Below, piece after piece: positions 23,425 through 32,440 of a DNA stretch of 36,731 bases; position 1 is the stretch's first letter; each line of letters begins with the position of its first letter. The position numbers were made by a program, and so were the translations under genes. Source of the stretch: CBIFVZ01 sp966185765. GTDB taxonomy: Bacteria > Pseudomonadota > Gammaproteobacteria > Enterobacterales > Enterobacteriaceae. The stretch spans positions 1-36,731 of the forward strand of contig CBIFVZ010000036.1 of the NCBI GenBank assembly GCA_966185765.1, in the 5' to 3' direction. Under the pieces are notes generated by a model. That model was given only the letters and a program-made list of their open reading frames with translations, was not told the origin of the DNA and did no database searches.

Positions 23425-24378
23425 TTGTTGCAATTACAACGCATTTTTTTTGCTCTGGCCATCTTGCCAGGGCTGGCGGTCATACCCGCTCATGCCGGTA
23501 AACTGGCGCTGGTCATCGATGATTTTGGCTATCGTCCGCAGCAGGAAAAGCAGGTCATAGCCCTCCCCGCTCCCGTCTCCGTTGCTGTGCTGCCCAATGC
23601 ACCTCATGCTAAAGAGATGGCAATTAAAGCCCACAACGCCGGTCATGAGGTCCTTATTCACCTACCTATGGCACCGCTGAGTAAACAACCGCTTGAAAAA
23701 GACACGCTGCGCCCGGAAATGAGCAGCACGGAAATTGAGCGCATCATCCGCGATGCCGTCGATAAGGTGCCGTATGCGGTAGGCCTGAACAACCATATGG
23801 GCAGCGCCATGACATCCAGTCTGTTCGGCATGCAAAAAGTGATGCAGGCGCTGGAAAGTTACAATCTTTACTTTCTCGACAGCATGACTATCGGCAATAG
23901 CCAGGCTATGCGTGCAGCCTCAGGGACCGGCGTGAAGGTGATAAAGCGTAAGGTGTTTCTTGACGACAATCAGAACGAGGCGGCCATTCGCCAACAGTTT
24001 ACCCGCGCAGTAGAGCTGGCGCGTCGTAATGGCTCTGCTATTGCCATCGGGCACCCGCATCCTTCCACCGTACGTGTGTTGCAACAGATGATCCCAACAC
24101 TCCCTGCGGATATCACCCTGGTACGCCCGGGTTCGCTGCTAAATGAACCGCAGGTGGACCACTCCACGCCAGACACACGCCCGGCTTCACCGCCCCCTCA
24201 GGATCCCGTTACCCCACGTAATCCGTTTCGTGGCATGAAGCAGTGCCGGACTAAACACCTGCCGCAACCGGTTAATGCAACCCGTTTCTTTACTATCCTG
24301 CGTGACAGTATCCGCGACAGTACGCTGGTGAAATACTACCAGTTGCAATGGCAAGGGTGGGACAACCCAGGACAGTAA
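23425..24378 (+). CDS. yibQ: Divergent polysaccharide deacetylase-like protein YibQ
   Basis: The 317-residue product matches E. coli YibQ (319), a DUF610 (divergent polysaccharide deacetylase) family protein of unknown substrate. A signal peptide (LQLQRIFFALAILPGLAVI, cleaved near AHA/GKL) implies the periplasm. The fold motifs VIDDFGYR, IHLPMAP, NNHMGS and IGHPHP are all present. The start appears to be TTG (23425 or 23428) with GGAAG just upstream, three bases after the envC stop, so the two genes are translated together. The Pro-rich part near 240-265 and the C-terminus are variable. Confidence 0.93.
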   Translation: MLQLQRIFFALAILPGLAVIPAHAGKLALVIDDFGYRPQQEKQVIALPAPVSVAVLPNAPHAKEMAIKAHNAGHEVLIHLPMAPLSKQPLEKDTLRPEMSSTEIERIIRDAVDKVPYAVGLNNHMGSAMTSSLFGMQKVMQALESYNLYFLDSMTIGNSQAMRAASGTGVKVIKRKVFLDDNQNEAAIRQQFTRAVELARRNGSAIAIGHPHPSTVRVLQQMIPTLPADITLVRPGSLLNEPQVDHSTPDTRPASPPPQDPVTPRNPFRGMKQCRTKHLPQPVNATRFFTILRDSIRDSTLVKYYQLQWQGWDNPGQ

Positions 24379-24384
24379 TACCTG

Positions 24385-25422
24385 TTATTTAAAAGACAGT
24401 AGTCTGCGGGCGCGGGCGACTCCGCGCTCGTGTGCTTTTCTTACACGCCAGGCATACAGGCGTATAACCCACAATAACGCCTGATACCAAAGCTTCATAC
24501 TGCGAGCATTACACAGCATCCGCGTATGGGTACCACTGGAAATGATCTCTGAAATGATCTGCTGCCTGGTTTGTTCACACGGCTCCTTACGCACAGAGCG
24601 GCAAACACGCAGCGCTTCACGGGTTACCTGGCTGCGAAATTCCGGATAAATGACAATCTTACCTGCGTAGTCCTGATTGAGCTTTTCAAGTAGCCGGGTG
24701 ATGCGGATGTAATGGCGCTGATAGATAAGGTGATTCTCACCGCTGCGCAACGTACGGCTGACGGACTGGTCATGAATGGAATAGCGATATAGCGGCTGCT
24801 GGGTATAGCGCACGCGACGCGCATTAAACAGTATTTCTGTTGTCCACGGAATATCTTCATGATACAGACCAGGAATAAATTGCAGCTTCAGGCTTTCAAT
24901 CAACTCGCGGCGATAAATACCCATCCACACAACGTGAGTCCAGCGATACGAGGCCAGACCTTTACGCAACCATTGTGGACCGCTCAGTACCTCAGTGGAT
25001 GCCAGACGCTCGACAGGGATACCACAACTGTAACTCCCGGTGCGCACATTAAACCAGTCGGCATTGCACTGTGCTATATCGAGATTATCTTCCGTGGCCA
25101 TTTTCATCAGCATACTGTACATATCGGGATAAACAATATCGTCAGCATCAACAAAGGCAATGTATTCACCACGGGCAATTTTCAGTGCGCGATTGCGCGC
25201 TGCAGAACAGCCCTGATTTCGCTGGTGAATGAGCGTGATATGCGGGTAATTATTGGCATAATGCCGGGCAATATCTGGTGAATGGTCCGAAGAACCATCA
25301 TTAATAATAATAATTTCCAGATTAGAAAAGGTTTGTGCAATCAGAGAATCCATACAGGCAGCAAATGCATCGCCCGCATTATAAAGCGGGACAATGACAC
25401 TCAGCTTAACGCTATCCATCAT
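24385..25422 (-). CDS. waaH: LPS core glucuronyltransferase-like GT2 enzyme
   Basis: The 345-residue family 2 glycosyltransferase aligns along its length to E. coli WaaH (YibD), which adds glucuronic acid to heptose III of the LPS inner core and is induced by phosphate limitation. The GT-A fold motifs are VPLYNAG, NDGSSD (41-46) and the DxD-type FVDADD (DADD at 92-95), with RWTHVVWMGIYRR in the acceptor half. Two ATG codons stand together at the start. Conserved context (yibQ, tdh-kbl) supports the call. No PhoB box was recognised upstream, where the DNA is very A+T rich. Only six bases separate its stop from that of yibQ. Confidence 0.88.
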   Translation of the reverse strand: MMDSVKLSVIVPLYNAGDAFAACMDSLIAQTFSNLEIIIINDGSSDHSPDIARHYANNYPHITLIHQRNQGCSAARNRALKIARGEYIAFVDADDIVYPDMYSMLMKMATEDNLDIAQCNADWFNVRTGSYSCGIPVERLASTEVLSGPQWLRKGLASYRWTHVVWMGIYRRELIESLKLQFIPGLYHEDIPWTTEILFNARRVRYTQQPLYRYSIHDQSVSRTLRSGENHLIYQRHYIRITRLLEKLNQDYAGKIVIYPEFRSQVTREALRVCRSVRKEPCEQTRQQIISEIISSGTHTRMLCNARSMKLWYQALLWVIRLYAWRVRKAHERGVARARRLLSFK

Positions 25423-25442
25423 TATTTTTATTTCCGACTTTC

Positions 25443-25470
25443 CATGTTTATCATTATTGTTATAAACATG
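25443..25470. repeat. Inverted repeat in the waaH upstream region
   Basis: CATGTTTAT (25443-25451) and ATAAACATG (25462-25470) form a perfect 9-bp inverted repeat with a 10-base A+T-rich centre, 20 bp before the waaH start. It could be an operator or an mRNA hairpin near the ribosome site. Confidence 0.5.
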
Positions 25471-25674
25471 TTTTCTTAAATGAATATTAAGGAAGAATAA
25501 AATACGAGCTTAACTGATTGATAAGCATATCTTATTTAATAAATGAGTTAACACTTATATTTGCAATACAAGCTAACCCAGAAAAAGAAAAAATATCAAC
25601 GCTAAAATCTATCCAGTACGTACAATTAGGATATTTTACAAAAAGTGGTGAGCTTATAACCATTGCGAAATAAA

Positions 25675-25696
25675 CAGGCCGAATATATTCGGCCTG
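25675..25696 (-). terminator. tdh terminator
   Basis: CAGGCCGAATATATTCGGCCTG is a perfect 22-base palindrome starting eight bases beyond the tdh stop. On the minus strand TTTATTTCG follows. Confidence 0.85.
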
Positions 25697-25704
25697 CCAA
25701 TACA

Positions 25705-26730
25705 TTAATCCCAGGAAAGAATAACTTTCCCGGACTTACCTGAGCGCATAGCATCAAAGCCTTTCTGGAATTCATCGACAGAAAAACGATGGGTAATAAT
25801 GAGAGAAAGATCAAGGCCGGACTGAATCAACGCCGCCATTTTGTACCAGGTTTCAAACATTTCCCGGCCATAAATTCCCTTAATGAATAGCCCTTTAAAA
25901 ATAACCTTATTCCAGTCGATAGCCATTTCACCAGGCGGGATCCCAAGCATAGCAATGCGCCCACCGTGATTCATGGTATCCAGCATCGTACGAAACGCCG
26001 CAGGCGCACCGGACATCTCCAGACCGACATCAAATCCTTCGGTCATGCCCAATTCGGCCATTACGTCGGTTAAGCTTTGCTGACTAACATTGACCGCCCG
26101 CGTTACGCCCATGTCACGCGCCAGCGCCAGACGGTGTTCATTCACATCGGTAATCACCACATGGCGAGCGCCCACGTGTTTTGCTACCGCCGCAGCCATT
26201 ATGCCAATCGGCCCGGCACCGGACACCAGCACATCTTCTCCCACCAGATCGAACGACAGCGCAGTATGCACCGCATTGCCAAAGGGATCGAAAATAGCAG
26301 CCAAATCGTCTGAAATATTGTCCGGGATTTTGAACGCGTTGAATGCAGGCAGGACCAGATATTCAGCAAAGCAGCCCGGACGGTTAACACCCACACCTAC
26401 GGTATTACGGCACAGATGGGTACGTCCGGCCCGGCAATTACGACAGTGCCCACAGGTGATGTGGCCTTCGCCAGAAACCCGGTCACCAATGTTAAAACCG
26501 CGCACTTCCTGGCCAATGCCTACCACTTCTCCGACGTATTCATGCCCAACCACCATCGGCACTGGAATGGTCTTCTGTGACCAGTCATCCCAGTTATATA
26601 TATGGACATCGGTACCGCAGATAGCCGTTTTACGAATCTTAATCAGCAAATCATTGTGGCCCATCTCCGGCACCGGGACATCGGTCATCCATATGCCTTC
26701 TTCCGCTTTCAGTTTTGCTAATGCTTTCAT
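25705..26730 (-). CDS. tdh: L-threonine 3-dehydrogenase
   Basis: Tdh oxidises threonine to 2-amino-3-ketobutyrate with NAD+, which Kbl then cleaves. The 341 residues equal E. coli. It is a zinc medium-chain dehydrogenase: catalytic zinc ligands Cys38, His63 and Glu64, structural zinc ligands Cys93, Cys96, Cys99 and Cys107, and the NAD-binding SGAGPIGIMAA. It lies nine bases after kbl in a two-gene operon, which in E. coli is controlled by Lrp and leucine, and is followed by a terminator. Confidence 0.98.
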   Translation of the reverse strand: MKALAKLKAEEGIWMTDVPVPEMGHNDLLIKIRKTAICGTDVHIYNWDDWSQKTIPVPMVVGHEYVGEVVGIGQEVRGFNIGDRVSGEGHITCGHCRNCRAGRTHLCRNTVGVGVNRPGCFAEYLVLPAFNAFKIPDNISDDLAAIFDPFGNAVHTALSFDLVGEDVLVSGAGPIGIMAAAVAKHVGARHVVITDVNEHRLALARDMGVTRAVNVSQQSLTDVMAELGMTEGFDVGLEMSGAPAAFRTMLDTMNHGGRIAMLGIPPGEMAIDWNKVIFKGLFIKGIYGREMFETWYKMAALIQSGLDLSLIITHRFSVDEFQKGFDAMRSGKSGKVILSWD

Positions 26731-26739
26731 CGCTTATCC

Positions 26740-27936
26740 TCAGGAAATCACGCCTAATTGCTTACCAATGCGAGTAAAGGCCGCGACCGCGCGTTCAATC
26801 TGCTCCGGCGTATGGGCCGCAGACATCTGTGTACGAATACGCGCCTGACCTTTGGGCACCACCGGATAGAAGAAGCCAGTGACGTAAATCCCCTCTTTTT
26901 GCAGCTCACGTGCAAAGGATTGCGCCACAACAGCATCGCCCAGCATTACCGGAATAATGGCGTGATCGGCACCCGCCAGTGTAAAACCGGCCGCCGTCAT
27001 CTGCTCGCGAAATAACCGTGCATTGCGCCACAGGCTATCGCGCAGTTCGTCGCCAGAGGACAGCATTTCCAGCACCTTAATGGACGCCGACACAATTGCC
27101 GGGGCCAGTGAGTTTGAGAAAAGATACGGGCGCGAGCGCTGACGCAACCACTCCACCACCTCTTTACGCGCCGCTGTGTAACCGCCGGAAGCACCACCTA
27201 GCGCCTTACCCAGCGTGCCGGTGATAATATCCACGCGCCCCATGACATCGCAGTATTCATGCGTCCCACGCCCGTTAGCGCCAACAAAGCCCACTGCGTG
27301 AGAGTCATCTACCATCACCAGCGCGTCGTATTTATCTGCCAGGTCACACACACCCTGAAGGTTGGCGATAACGCCATCCATTGAAAACACACCGTCGGTG
27401 GCAATCATAACGTGACGCGCACCTGCTGCACGCGCCGCTTTCAGACACGCTTCCAGCTCGTTCATATCATTATTGGCATAGCGATAACGCTTTGCCTTGC
27501 AAAGCCGTACACCGTCGATAATTGAGGCATGGTTGAGCGCATCGGAGATAATGGCATCCTCCGCGTCCAGAAGCGTCTCAAACAGGCCGCCGTTGGCATC
27601 GAAGCAAGAAGAGTACAAAATGGCCTCTTCCATCCCAAGAAATGTTGCCAGTTGCTGCTCCAGCACCTTATGGCTATCCTGCGTACCACAAATAAAACGC
27701 ACGGACGCCATCCCAAAACCGTGGCGGTCCATGCCCTGTTTTGCCGCCTCAATCAGAGCCGGATGATTTGCCAGACCCAGATAGTTATTGGCACAAAGAT
27801 TAATCACGTGGCTACCGTCTGCGACCGTAATATCTGCCTGCTGCGCAGAGGTGATGATGCGTTCTTCCTTAAACAGCCCCTCCGCACGCGCCGTATCCAG
27901 ACTGACTGTTAACTGCTGATAAAAATCGTCCCGCAT
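26740..27936 (-). CDS. kbl: Glycine C-acetyltransferase (2-amino-3-ketobutyrate CoA ligase)
   Basis: Kbl is a pyridoxal-phosphate enzyme that splits 2-amino-3-ketobutyrate with CoA into glycine and acetyl-CoA, completing threonine breakdown with Tdh. The 398 residues equal E. coli. Lys244 in TGTLGKALGG binds the cofactor, and DDSHAVGFVG and SDALNHASIIDG are conserved. The start at 27936 was chosen for the E. coli length and the GGAG upstream. An in-frame start at 27969 would add 11 unrelated residues. Confidence 0.97.
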   Translation of the reverse strand: MRDDFYQQLTVSLDTARAEGLFKEERIITSAQQADITVADGSHVINLCANNYLGLANHPALIEAAKQGMDRHGFGMASVRFICGTQDSHKVLEQQLATFLGMEEAILYSSCFDANGGLFETLLDAEDAIISDALNHASIIDGVRLCKAKRYRYANNDMNELEACLKAARAAGARHVMIATDGVFSMDGVIANLQGVCDLADKYDALVMVDDSHAVGFVGANGRGTHEYCDVMGRVDIITGTLGKALGGASGGYTAARKEVVEWLRQRSRPYLFSNSLAPAIVSASIKVLEMLSSGDELRDSLWRNARLFREQMTAAGFTLAGADHAIIPVMLGDAVVAQSFARELQKEGIYVTGFFYPVVPKGQARIRTQMSAAHTPEQIERAVAAFTRIGKQLGVIS

Positions 27937-27967
27937 TACATTTCTCCAGGCATGGCAAATTTCAGAC

Positions 27968-27973
27968 ATTTTA
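27968..27973 (-). promoter_or_regulatory. Candidate -10 box of kbl-tdh
   Basis: TAAAAT on the minus strand lies 31 bp before the kbl start in the kbl-hldD divergent gap. The -35 region is unclear. Confidence 0.3.
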
Positions 27974-28098
27974 CCTAAAGCTCAATTCACTAACGAGATG
28001 ACGCTTCAGTGAATTTATTTTTTGCAGCACAAATCACGAACATTCAGACAAAGCTAGCCTCATTGCATCGCTGGTGTATGCCGGTAACTGTGATGTGA

Positions 28099-28107
28099 TG
28101 GTATGAT
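28099..28107 (+). promoter_or_regulatory. Candidate extended -10 promoter of hldD
   Basis: TGGTATGAT is a TGN-extended -10 box with TATGAT one base off consensus, 56 bp before the hldD start. It would drive the hldD-waaF-waaC-waaL operon. A heat-shock promoter, as known for E. coli hldD, was not resolved. Confidence 0.45.
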
Positions 28108-28163
28108 AGTAGTCATTAGTGTCCGGAAAACCCTCCGGCTCCATGTTTACAAGGTTAACGCTT

Positions 28164-29096
28164 ATGATCATCGTCACCGGCGGCGCCGGCTTTATCGGTA
28201 GCAATATTGTGAAGGCGCTGAATGAACTCGGTCGCAAAGACATTCTGGTTGTCGACAATCTCAAAGACGGCACCAAATTCGTTAATCTGGTTGACCTCGA
28301 CATTGCTGACTACATGGATAAAGAAGACTTTATCATGCAGATAATGGCGGGTGATGACTTTGGCGACATAGAGGCGGTCTTCCACGAAGGCGCCTGCTCG
28401 TCCACGACCGAGTGGGACGGCAAGTACATGATGGATAACAACTATCAGTACTCTAAAGAGCTGCTGCATTTCTGCCTTGAGCGCGAAATCCCATTCCTCT
28501 ATGCCTCATCTGCCGCCACCTACGGCGGGCGCTCCAGCGACTTTATCGAGTCACGTGAATACGAGCAGCCGCTTAACGTGTACGGCTACTCGAAGTTTCT
28601 TTTCGATCAGTATGTGCGCGACATCCTGCCTGAAGCGGATTCCCAGGTGGTTGGCTTTCGCTATTTCAACGTCTACGGGCCACGCGAAGGCCACAAAGGC
28701 AGCATGGCAAGCGTTGCTTTCCACCTCAACACACAGCTTAACAACGGCGAAAACCCGAAACTCTTTGAAGGCAGCGACGGTTTTAAACGTGACTTTATCT
28801 ACGTAGGCGATGTTGCAGCCGTCAACCTGTGGTTCTGGCAAAACGGTGTCTCAGGCATCTTTAACTGTGGTACGGGTCGTGCAGAGTCCTTCCAGGCCGT
28901 GGCCGACGCCGCACTGGCTTACCACAAAAAAGGCAGCCTCGAATACATCCCCTTCCCGGACAAGCTTAAAGGGCGTTACCAGGCTTTTACTCAGGCAGAT
29001 TTAACCAGGCTGCGCGCTGCAGGCTACGACAAACCGTTCAAAACCGTTGCTGAAGGCGTGACTGAATACATGGCATGGCTTAACCGCGACGCATAA
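28164..29096 (+). CDS. hldD: ADP-L-glycero-D-manno-heptose 6-epimerase
   Basis: HldD (RfaD) makes ADP-L,D-heptose, the heptose donor for the LPS inner core, by inverting carbon 6 of ADP-D,D-heptose. The 310 residues equal E. coli. It is a short-chain dehydrogenase/epimerase with the NADP motif TGGAGFIGSN, the Tyr140-x3-Lys144 pair in YGYSK, and the second catalytic base Lys178 in REGHKGS. The start at 28164 gives the conserved N-terminus MIIVTGG. AAGG lies upstream. waaF follows after 15 bases. Confidence 0.98.
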   Translation: MIIVTGGAGFIGSNIVKALNELGRKDILVVDNLKDGTKFVNLVDLDIADYMDKEDFIMQIMAGDDFGDIEAVFHEGACSSTTEWDGKYMMDNNYQYSKELLHFCLEREIPFLYASSAATYGGRSSDFIESREYEQPLNVYGYSKFLFDQYVRDILPEADSQVVGFRYFNVYGPREGHKGSMASVAFHLNTQLNNGENPKLFEGSDGFKRDFIYVGDVAAVNLWFWQNGVSGIFNCGTGRAESFQAVADAALAYHKKGSLEYIPFPDKLKGRYQAFTQADLTRLRAAGYDKPFKTVAEGVTEYMAWLNRDA

Positions 29097-29111
29097 CGGA
29101 CGGTCTGGTTT

Positions 29112-30158
29112 ATGAGAATACTGGTGGTCGGCCCGTCATGGGTGGGCGACATGATGATGTCGCAAAGTCTGTATCGCACGCTCAGGGCTCGCTATCCCCA
29201 GGCAAGTATTGACGTGATGGCACCCGCATGGTGCCGCCCGCTACTGTCGCGTATGCCCGAGGTTAACGAAGCCATTGAAATGCCACTCGGACACGGTGCT
29301 CTGGCGCTGGGCGAACGCAGGCGTCTGGGTGTTAACCTGCGGCAACACCGCTATGATCGCGCGTATGTGCTGCCCAACTCGTTCAAATCGGCGCTGGTCC
29401 CTTTCTTTGCTCGTATACCGTTACGTACCGGCTGGCGCGGCGAGATGCGTTATGGCCTGCTTAATGACGCACGCGTGCTCGATAAGCAAGCGTGGCCGCT
29501 TATGGTTGAGCGCTACGTGGCTCTGGCCTATGACAAAGGCACAATGGCATCGGCAAGCGATCTTCCCCATCCATTGCTCTGGCCGCAACTGCAGGTCAAT
29601 GAGGGTGAAAAAAGCCAGGCGCGAGCCAGTTTCTCCCTGTCTGACGAACGACCAGTTATCGGCTTTTGTCCCGGGGCTGAATTTGGCCCGGCCAAACGCT
29701 GGCCCCACTATCACTATGCCGCACTGGCCCAGTCACTGATTAGCGAAGGCAAACAGATTGTCCTGTTTGGCTCAGCCAAAGACCACGAGGCGGGCGAACA
29801 GATTATTGCCTCGCTACCCGCAAAGATGCAGCCCTGGTGTCGTAATCTCGCAGGAGAAACCCAGCTGGAACAAGCCGTGGTACTCATTGCTGCCTGCGAG
29901 GCCATTGTCACCAATGACTCCGGATTGATGCACGTTGCTGCAGCGCTGGGCCGCCCGCTGGTTGCCTTGTACGGACCAAGCAGCCCAGACTTCACCCCCC
30001 CGCTTTCCCATAAAGCGCGCGTTATTCGTCTGATAGAGGGCTATCATAAAGTCCGCACAGGCGATGGTGACGGAGGCTATCACCAGAGTCTTATTGATAT
30101 CGCACCGCAACGGGTATTAAGCGAGCTTCATGAACTGCTACAGGCGGGAGACGTATAA
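29112..30158 (+). CDS. waaF: LPS heptosyltransferase II
   Basis: WaaF adds the second heptose to the LPS inner core, using the donor made by HldD, on the cytoplasmic face of the inner membrane. The 348-residue GT9 protein equals the E. coli length. Marks of the family are the opening GPSWVGDMMM, the GAEFGPAKRWP segment, and the donor-binding NDSGLMHVAAAL near residue 275. The gene sits two bases before waaC in the same operon. Confidence 0.97.
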   Translation: MRILVVGPSWVGDMMMSQSLYRTLRARYPQASIDVMAPAWCRPLLSRMPEVNEAIEMPLGHGALALGERRRLGVNLRQHRYDRAYVLPNSFKSALVPFFARIPLRTGWRGEMRYGLLNDARVLDKQAWPLMVERYVALAYDKGTMASASDLPHPLLWPQLQVNEGEKSQARASFSLSDERPVIGFCPGAEFGPAKRWPHYHYAALAQSLISEGKQIVLFGSAKDHEAGEQIIASLPAKMQPWCRNLAGETQLEQAVVLIAACEAIVTNDSGLMHVAAALGRPLVALYGPSSPDFTPPLSHKARVIRLIEGYHKVRTGDGDGGYHQSLIDIAPQRVLSELHELLQAGDV

Positions 30159-30160
30159 CG

Positions 30161-31129
30161 ATGCGAGTGCTTGTCGTCAAAACGTCTTCTATGGGGGATG
30201 TCCTGCATACGTTGCCTGCGCTGACCGATGCCGCTCAGGCAATTGAAGGTGTTCATTTTGACTGGGTGGTTGAAGAAGGTTTTGCGCAAATTCCTGCGTG
30301 GCACAGTACGGTAGAGCGCGTCATTCCGGTTGCGCTGCGTCGTTGGCGAAAAGCATGGTTCTCTACAGAGGTAAAAGCCGAACGCCACGCCTTCAAACAA
30401 ACGCTGCAGGCCGTGCACTATGACGCCGTTATTGATGCTCAGGGCCTGGTAAAAAGTGCCGCTCTGGTGACGCGTCTTGCTCAGGGTGTCAAACACGGTA
30501 TGGACTGGCAAAGTGCGCGCGAGCCGCTGGCAAGCTTATTTTATAACCGCCGCCATTATATTGCGAAACCACAACACGCAGTGGAACGTACACGTGAGTT
30601 ATTTGCCAAAAGCCTTGGCTATCCCAAACCACAATCTCAGGGCGATTATGCCATAGCGAGCCATTTTCTTAACGGAAAGCCAGACGATTCAGGACAATAC
30701 GCGGTTTTTCTTCACGCAACCACGCGCGATGACAAGCACTGGCCAGACGCGCACTGGCGTGAGCTGATTAGGCTTATGGCATCAACCGGTTTGCATATTA
30801 AGCTTCCCTGGGGCGCCCCTCATGAAGAAGCCCGCGCCAAACGGCTGGCAGAAGGATTTGACTACGTCGAAGTATTACCCCGGATGAGTCTGGAAGAAAT
30901 AGCACGTCAGCTTGCAGGTGCTAAATTTATCGTATCGGTTGATACCGGACTCAGCCACCTTGCGGCAGCACTCGATCGCCCCAATGTAACGCTATATGGT
31001 CCGACGGATCCCGGACTGATAGGCGGATATGGGCAGCATCAGCATGCATTAACCAGCGAAGACAAGAAAATGTCTTCAACGCATGCAGACTCAGTGAAAA
31101 ATTTACTCTTACGTTTGAATAACATATAA
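30161..31129 (+). CDS. waaC: LPS heptosyltransferase I
   Basis: WaaC adds the first heptose to Kdo2-lipid A, so its loss gives deep-rough LPS. The 322-residue GT9 protein has the Asp-bearing opening VKTSSMGDVLHTLPAL, the ATTRDDKHWP segment and the donor site VDTGLSHLAAALDRPNVTLYGPTDP. The last 35 residues differ clearly from K-12, and base composition begins to drop there, just before the variable genes. waaL follows after 18 bases. Confidence 0.97.
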   Translation: MRVLVVKTSSMGDVLHTLPALTDAAQAIEGVHFDWVVEEGFAQIPAWHSTVERVIPVALRRWRKAWFSTEVKAERHAFKQTLQAVHYDAVIDAQGLVKSAALVTRLAQGVKHGMDWQSAREPLASLFYNRRHYIAKPQHAVERTRELFAKSLGYPKPQSQGDYAIASHFLNGKPDDSGQYAVFLHATTRDDKHWPDAHWRELIRLMASTGLHIKLPWGAPHEEARAKRLAEGFDYVEVLPRMSLEEIARQLAGAKFIVSVDTGLSHLAAALDRPNVTLYGPTDPGLIGGYGQHQHALTSEDKKMSSTHADSVKNLLLRLNNI

Positions 31130-31147
31130 CTATTCCAGAGTCTCATT

Positions 31148-32440
31148 ATGCTTTGTAGCCAGATTTTTTCACGTATTGTTGATAGCTCAAAAAATGACTT
31201 GGCCAGAGCCGCCAGCGTCATGCTCTATCTGGGATGCCTGTTGACTTTTGCCATGATGCCGATCGTGCCTGATGAGGCACTCAAGGTCTTTATTTTCAGC
31301 GCTATCATTTCTCTGGTTGTTATCTATAAAAGCTGGCCTTACCTGAAAGCCAATAAAAAACAGCTTATCCTGCCAGGTACACTGCTGGCCTTTGGTCTTA
31401 TGCAAGTTATCTGGGTTGCTCTGTTTAAAGAGCCGGGAAGTGCTTTTACAGGTGCATATCGTGCTTATCAGAATGGCGGAAAAATTCTCATATTCGCAGC
31501 CGTTATTGTGACAGCACTGAGTTGCCCCTCGGCACGACAGCTGAGGGCGAATAATGCGATGCATTATTTCATTATCGCGGTAGGCACAGGGCTGTATGGT
31601 TATGCGGCCTGGCAAGTATATGATATTGGTGGGATGAAACTCACGTCTTATAGAGTGGCGCTTGGCTATCAATTTGCAACAACTGCAGCATACGCATTAA
31701 CATTTGTGGCATTGATGGTTTCACAAGCCATTATTAATCTACGTTTCAAGTGGACTGTTATTTTCTATTTTCTTCATTTTATTATTTCGCTAATCATAAT
31801 AGTTAACACCCAGACTCGAGCAGCAATACTTTTTTATCCTTTGATCAGCATTTTTTTATTTTTCATGCACTACCGACATGATAAGAAATTGTTAACATGC
31901 TCTTTTACCTGCTTTTTGACATTAGGTTTTGTAACTTTCACCATGTTCAAACCAATTCTGGAAAAACGTTATATTCATTTCAAAAACAATATCAGCGCAT
32001 ATAGTAAAAAAAATAGCAACTCATCAATTGGCGCTCGTGTAGCCATGCAGAAGGTTGGTATTTTTACGGGCCTAAACTATCCATTGGGGCAATCTCTTGA
32101 AGTAAGAAGCAAGAGTTTAAAAACCCTCATTAAAAAAGACTCTTCATATAAAAGTGTTCTAAAATTTCAAAATACACATTTTCACAATGAAATGATCGAT
32201 ACGTTCTCACTTAAGGGTATTATTGGTGTCGTTTTACTTTTCTGTGTTTATGCTGCAATAGTCTACACTGCTCTATTCGAACGCAGTATAGTTATATTGT
32301 GCATATCGGGTACTATAATTGCTTATGGTCTAAGTGACACACTACTATATGATAAGAGTGGTACGCTAAATTGCATGTTATCATTATGCCTTGCATTTAT
32401 GATTACGCCAAAAGCGATAAGAGAGCAATGCCATGAATAA
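31148..32440 (+). CDS. waaL: O-antigen ligase
   Basis: WaaL joins undecaprenyl-linked O-antigen to the finished core at the periplasmic face of the inner membrane. The 430-residue product is very hydrophobic with 10 to 12 membrane helices and one large loop (about 275-350). Despite low similarity, the ligase residues can be placed: Arg224 in TQTRAA, Arg297 in SIGARVAM and His346 in THFHNEMID, which correspond in order to essential Arg/Arg/His residues of known WaaL proteins. The gene is A+T rich with codons such as ATA and AGA. It overlaps the next gene by eight bases. Position after waaC is the usual one. Confidence 0.9.
   Translation: MLCSQIFSRIVDSSKNDLARAASVMLYLGCLLTFAMMPIVPDEALKVFIFSAIISLVVIYKSWPYLKANKKQLILPGTLLAFGLMQVIWVALFKEPGSAFTGAYRAYQNGGKILIFAAVIVTALSCPSARQLRANNAMHYFIIAVGTGLYGYAAWQVYDIGGMKLTSYRVALGYQFATTAAYALTFVALMVSQAIINLRFKWTVIFYFLHFIISLIIIVNTQTRAAILFYPLISIFLFFMHYRHDKKLLTCSFTCFLTLGFVTFTMFKPILEKRYIHFKNNISAYSKKNSNSSIGARVAMQKVGIFTGLNYPLGQSLEVRSKSLKTLIKKDSSYKSVLKFQNTHFHNEMIDTFSLKGIIGVVLLFCVYAAIVYTALFERSIVILCISGTIIAYGLSDTLLYDKSGTLNCMLSLCLAFMITPKAIREQCHE

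Noticed and set aside
28115..28136. CCGGA/TCCGG hairpin upstream of hldD as a riboswitch or attenuator
   Set aside because: The stem is only 5 bp with no further structure or terminator after it.
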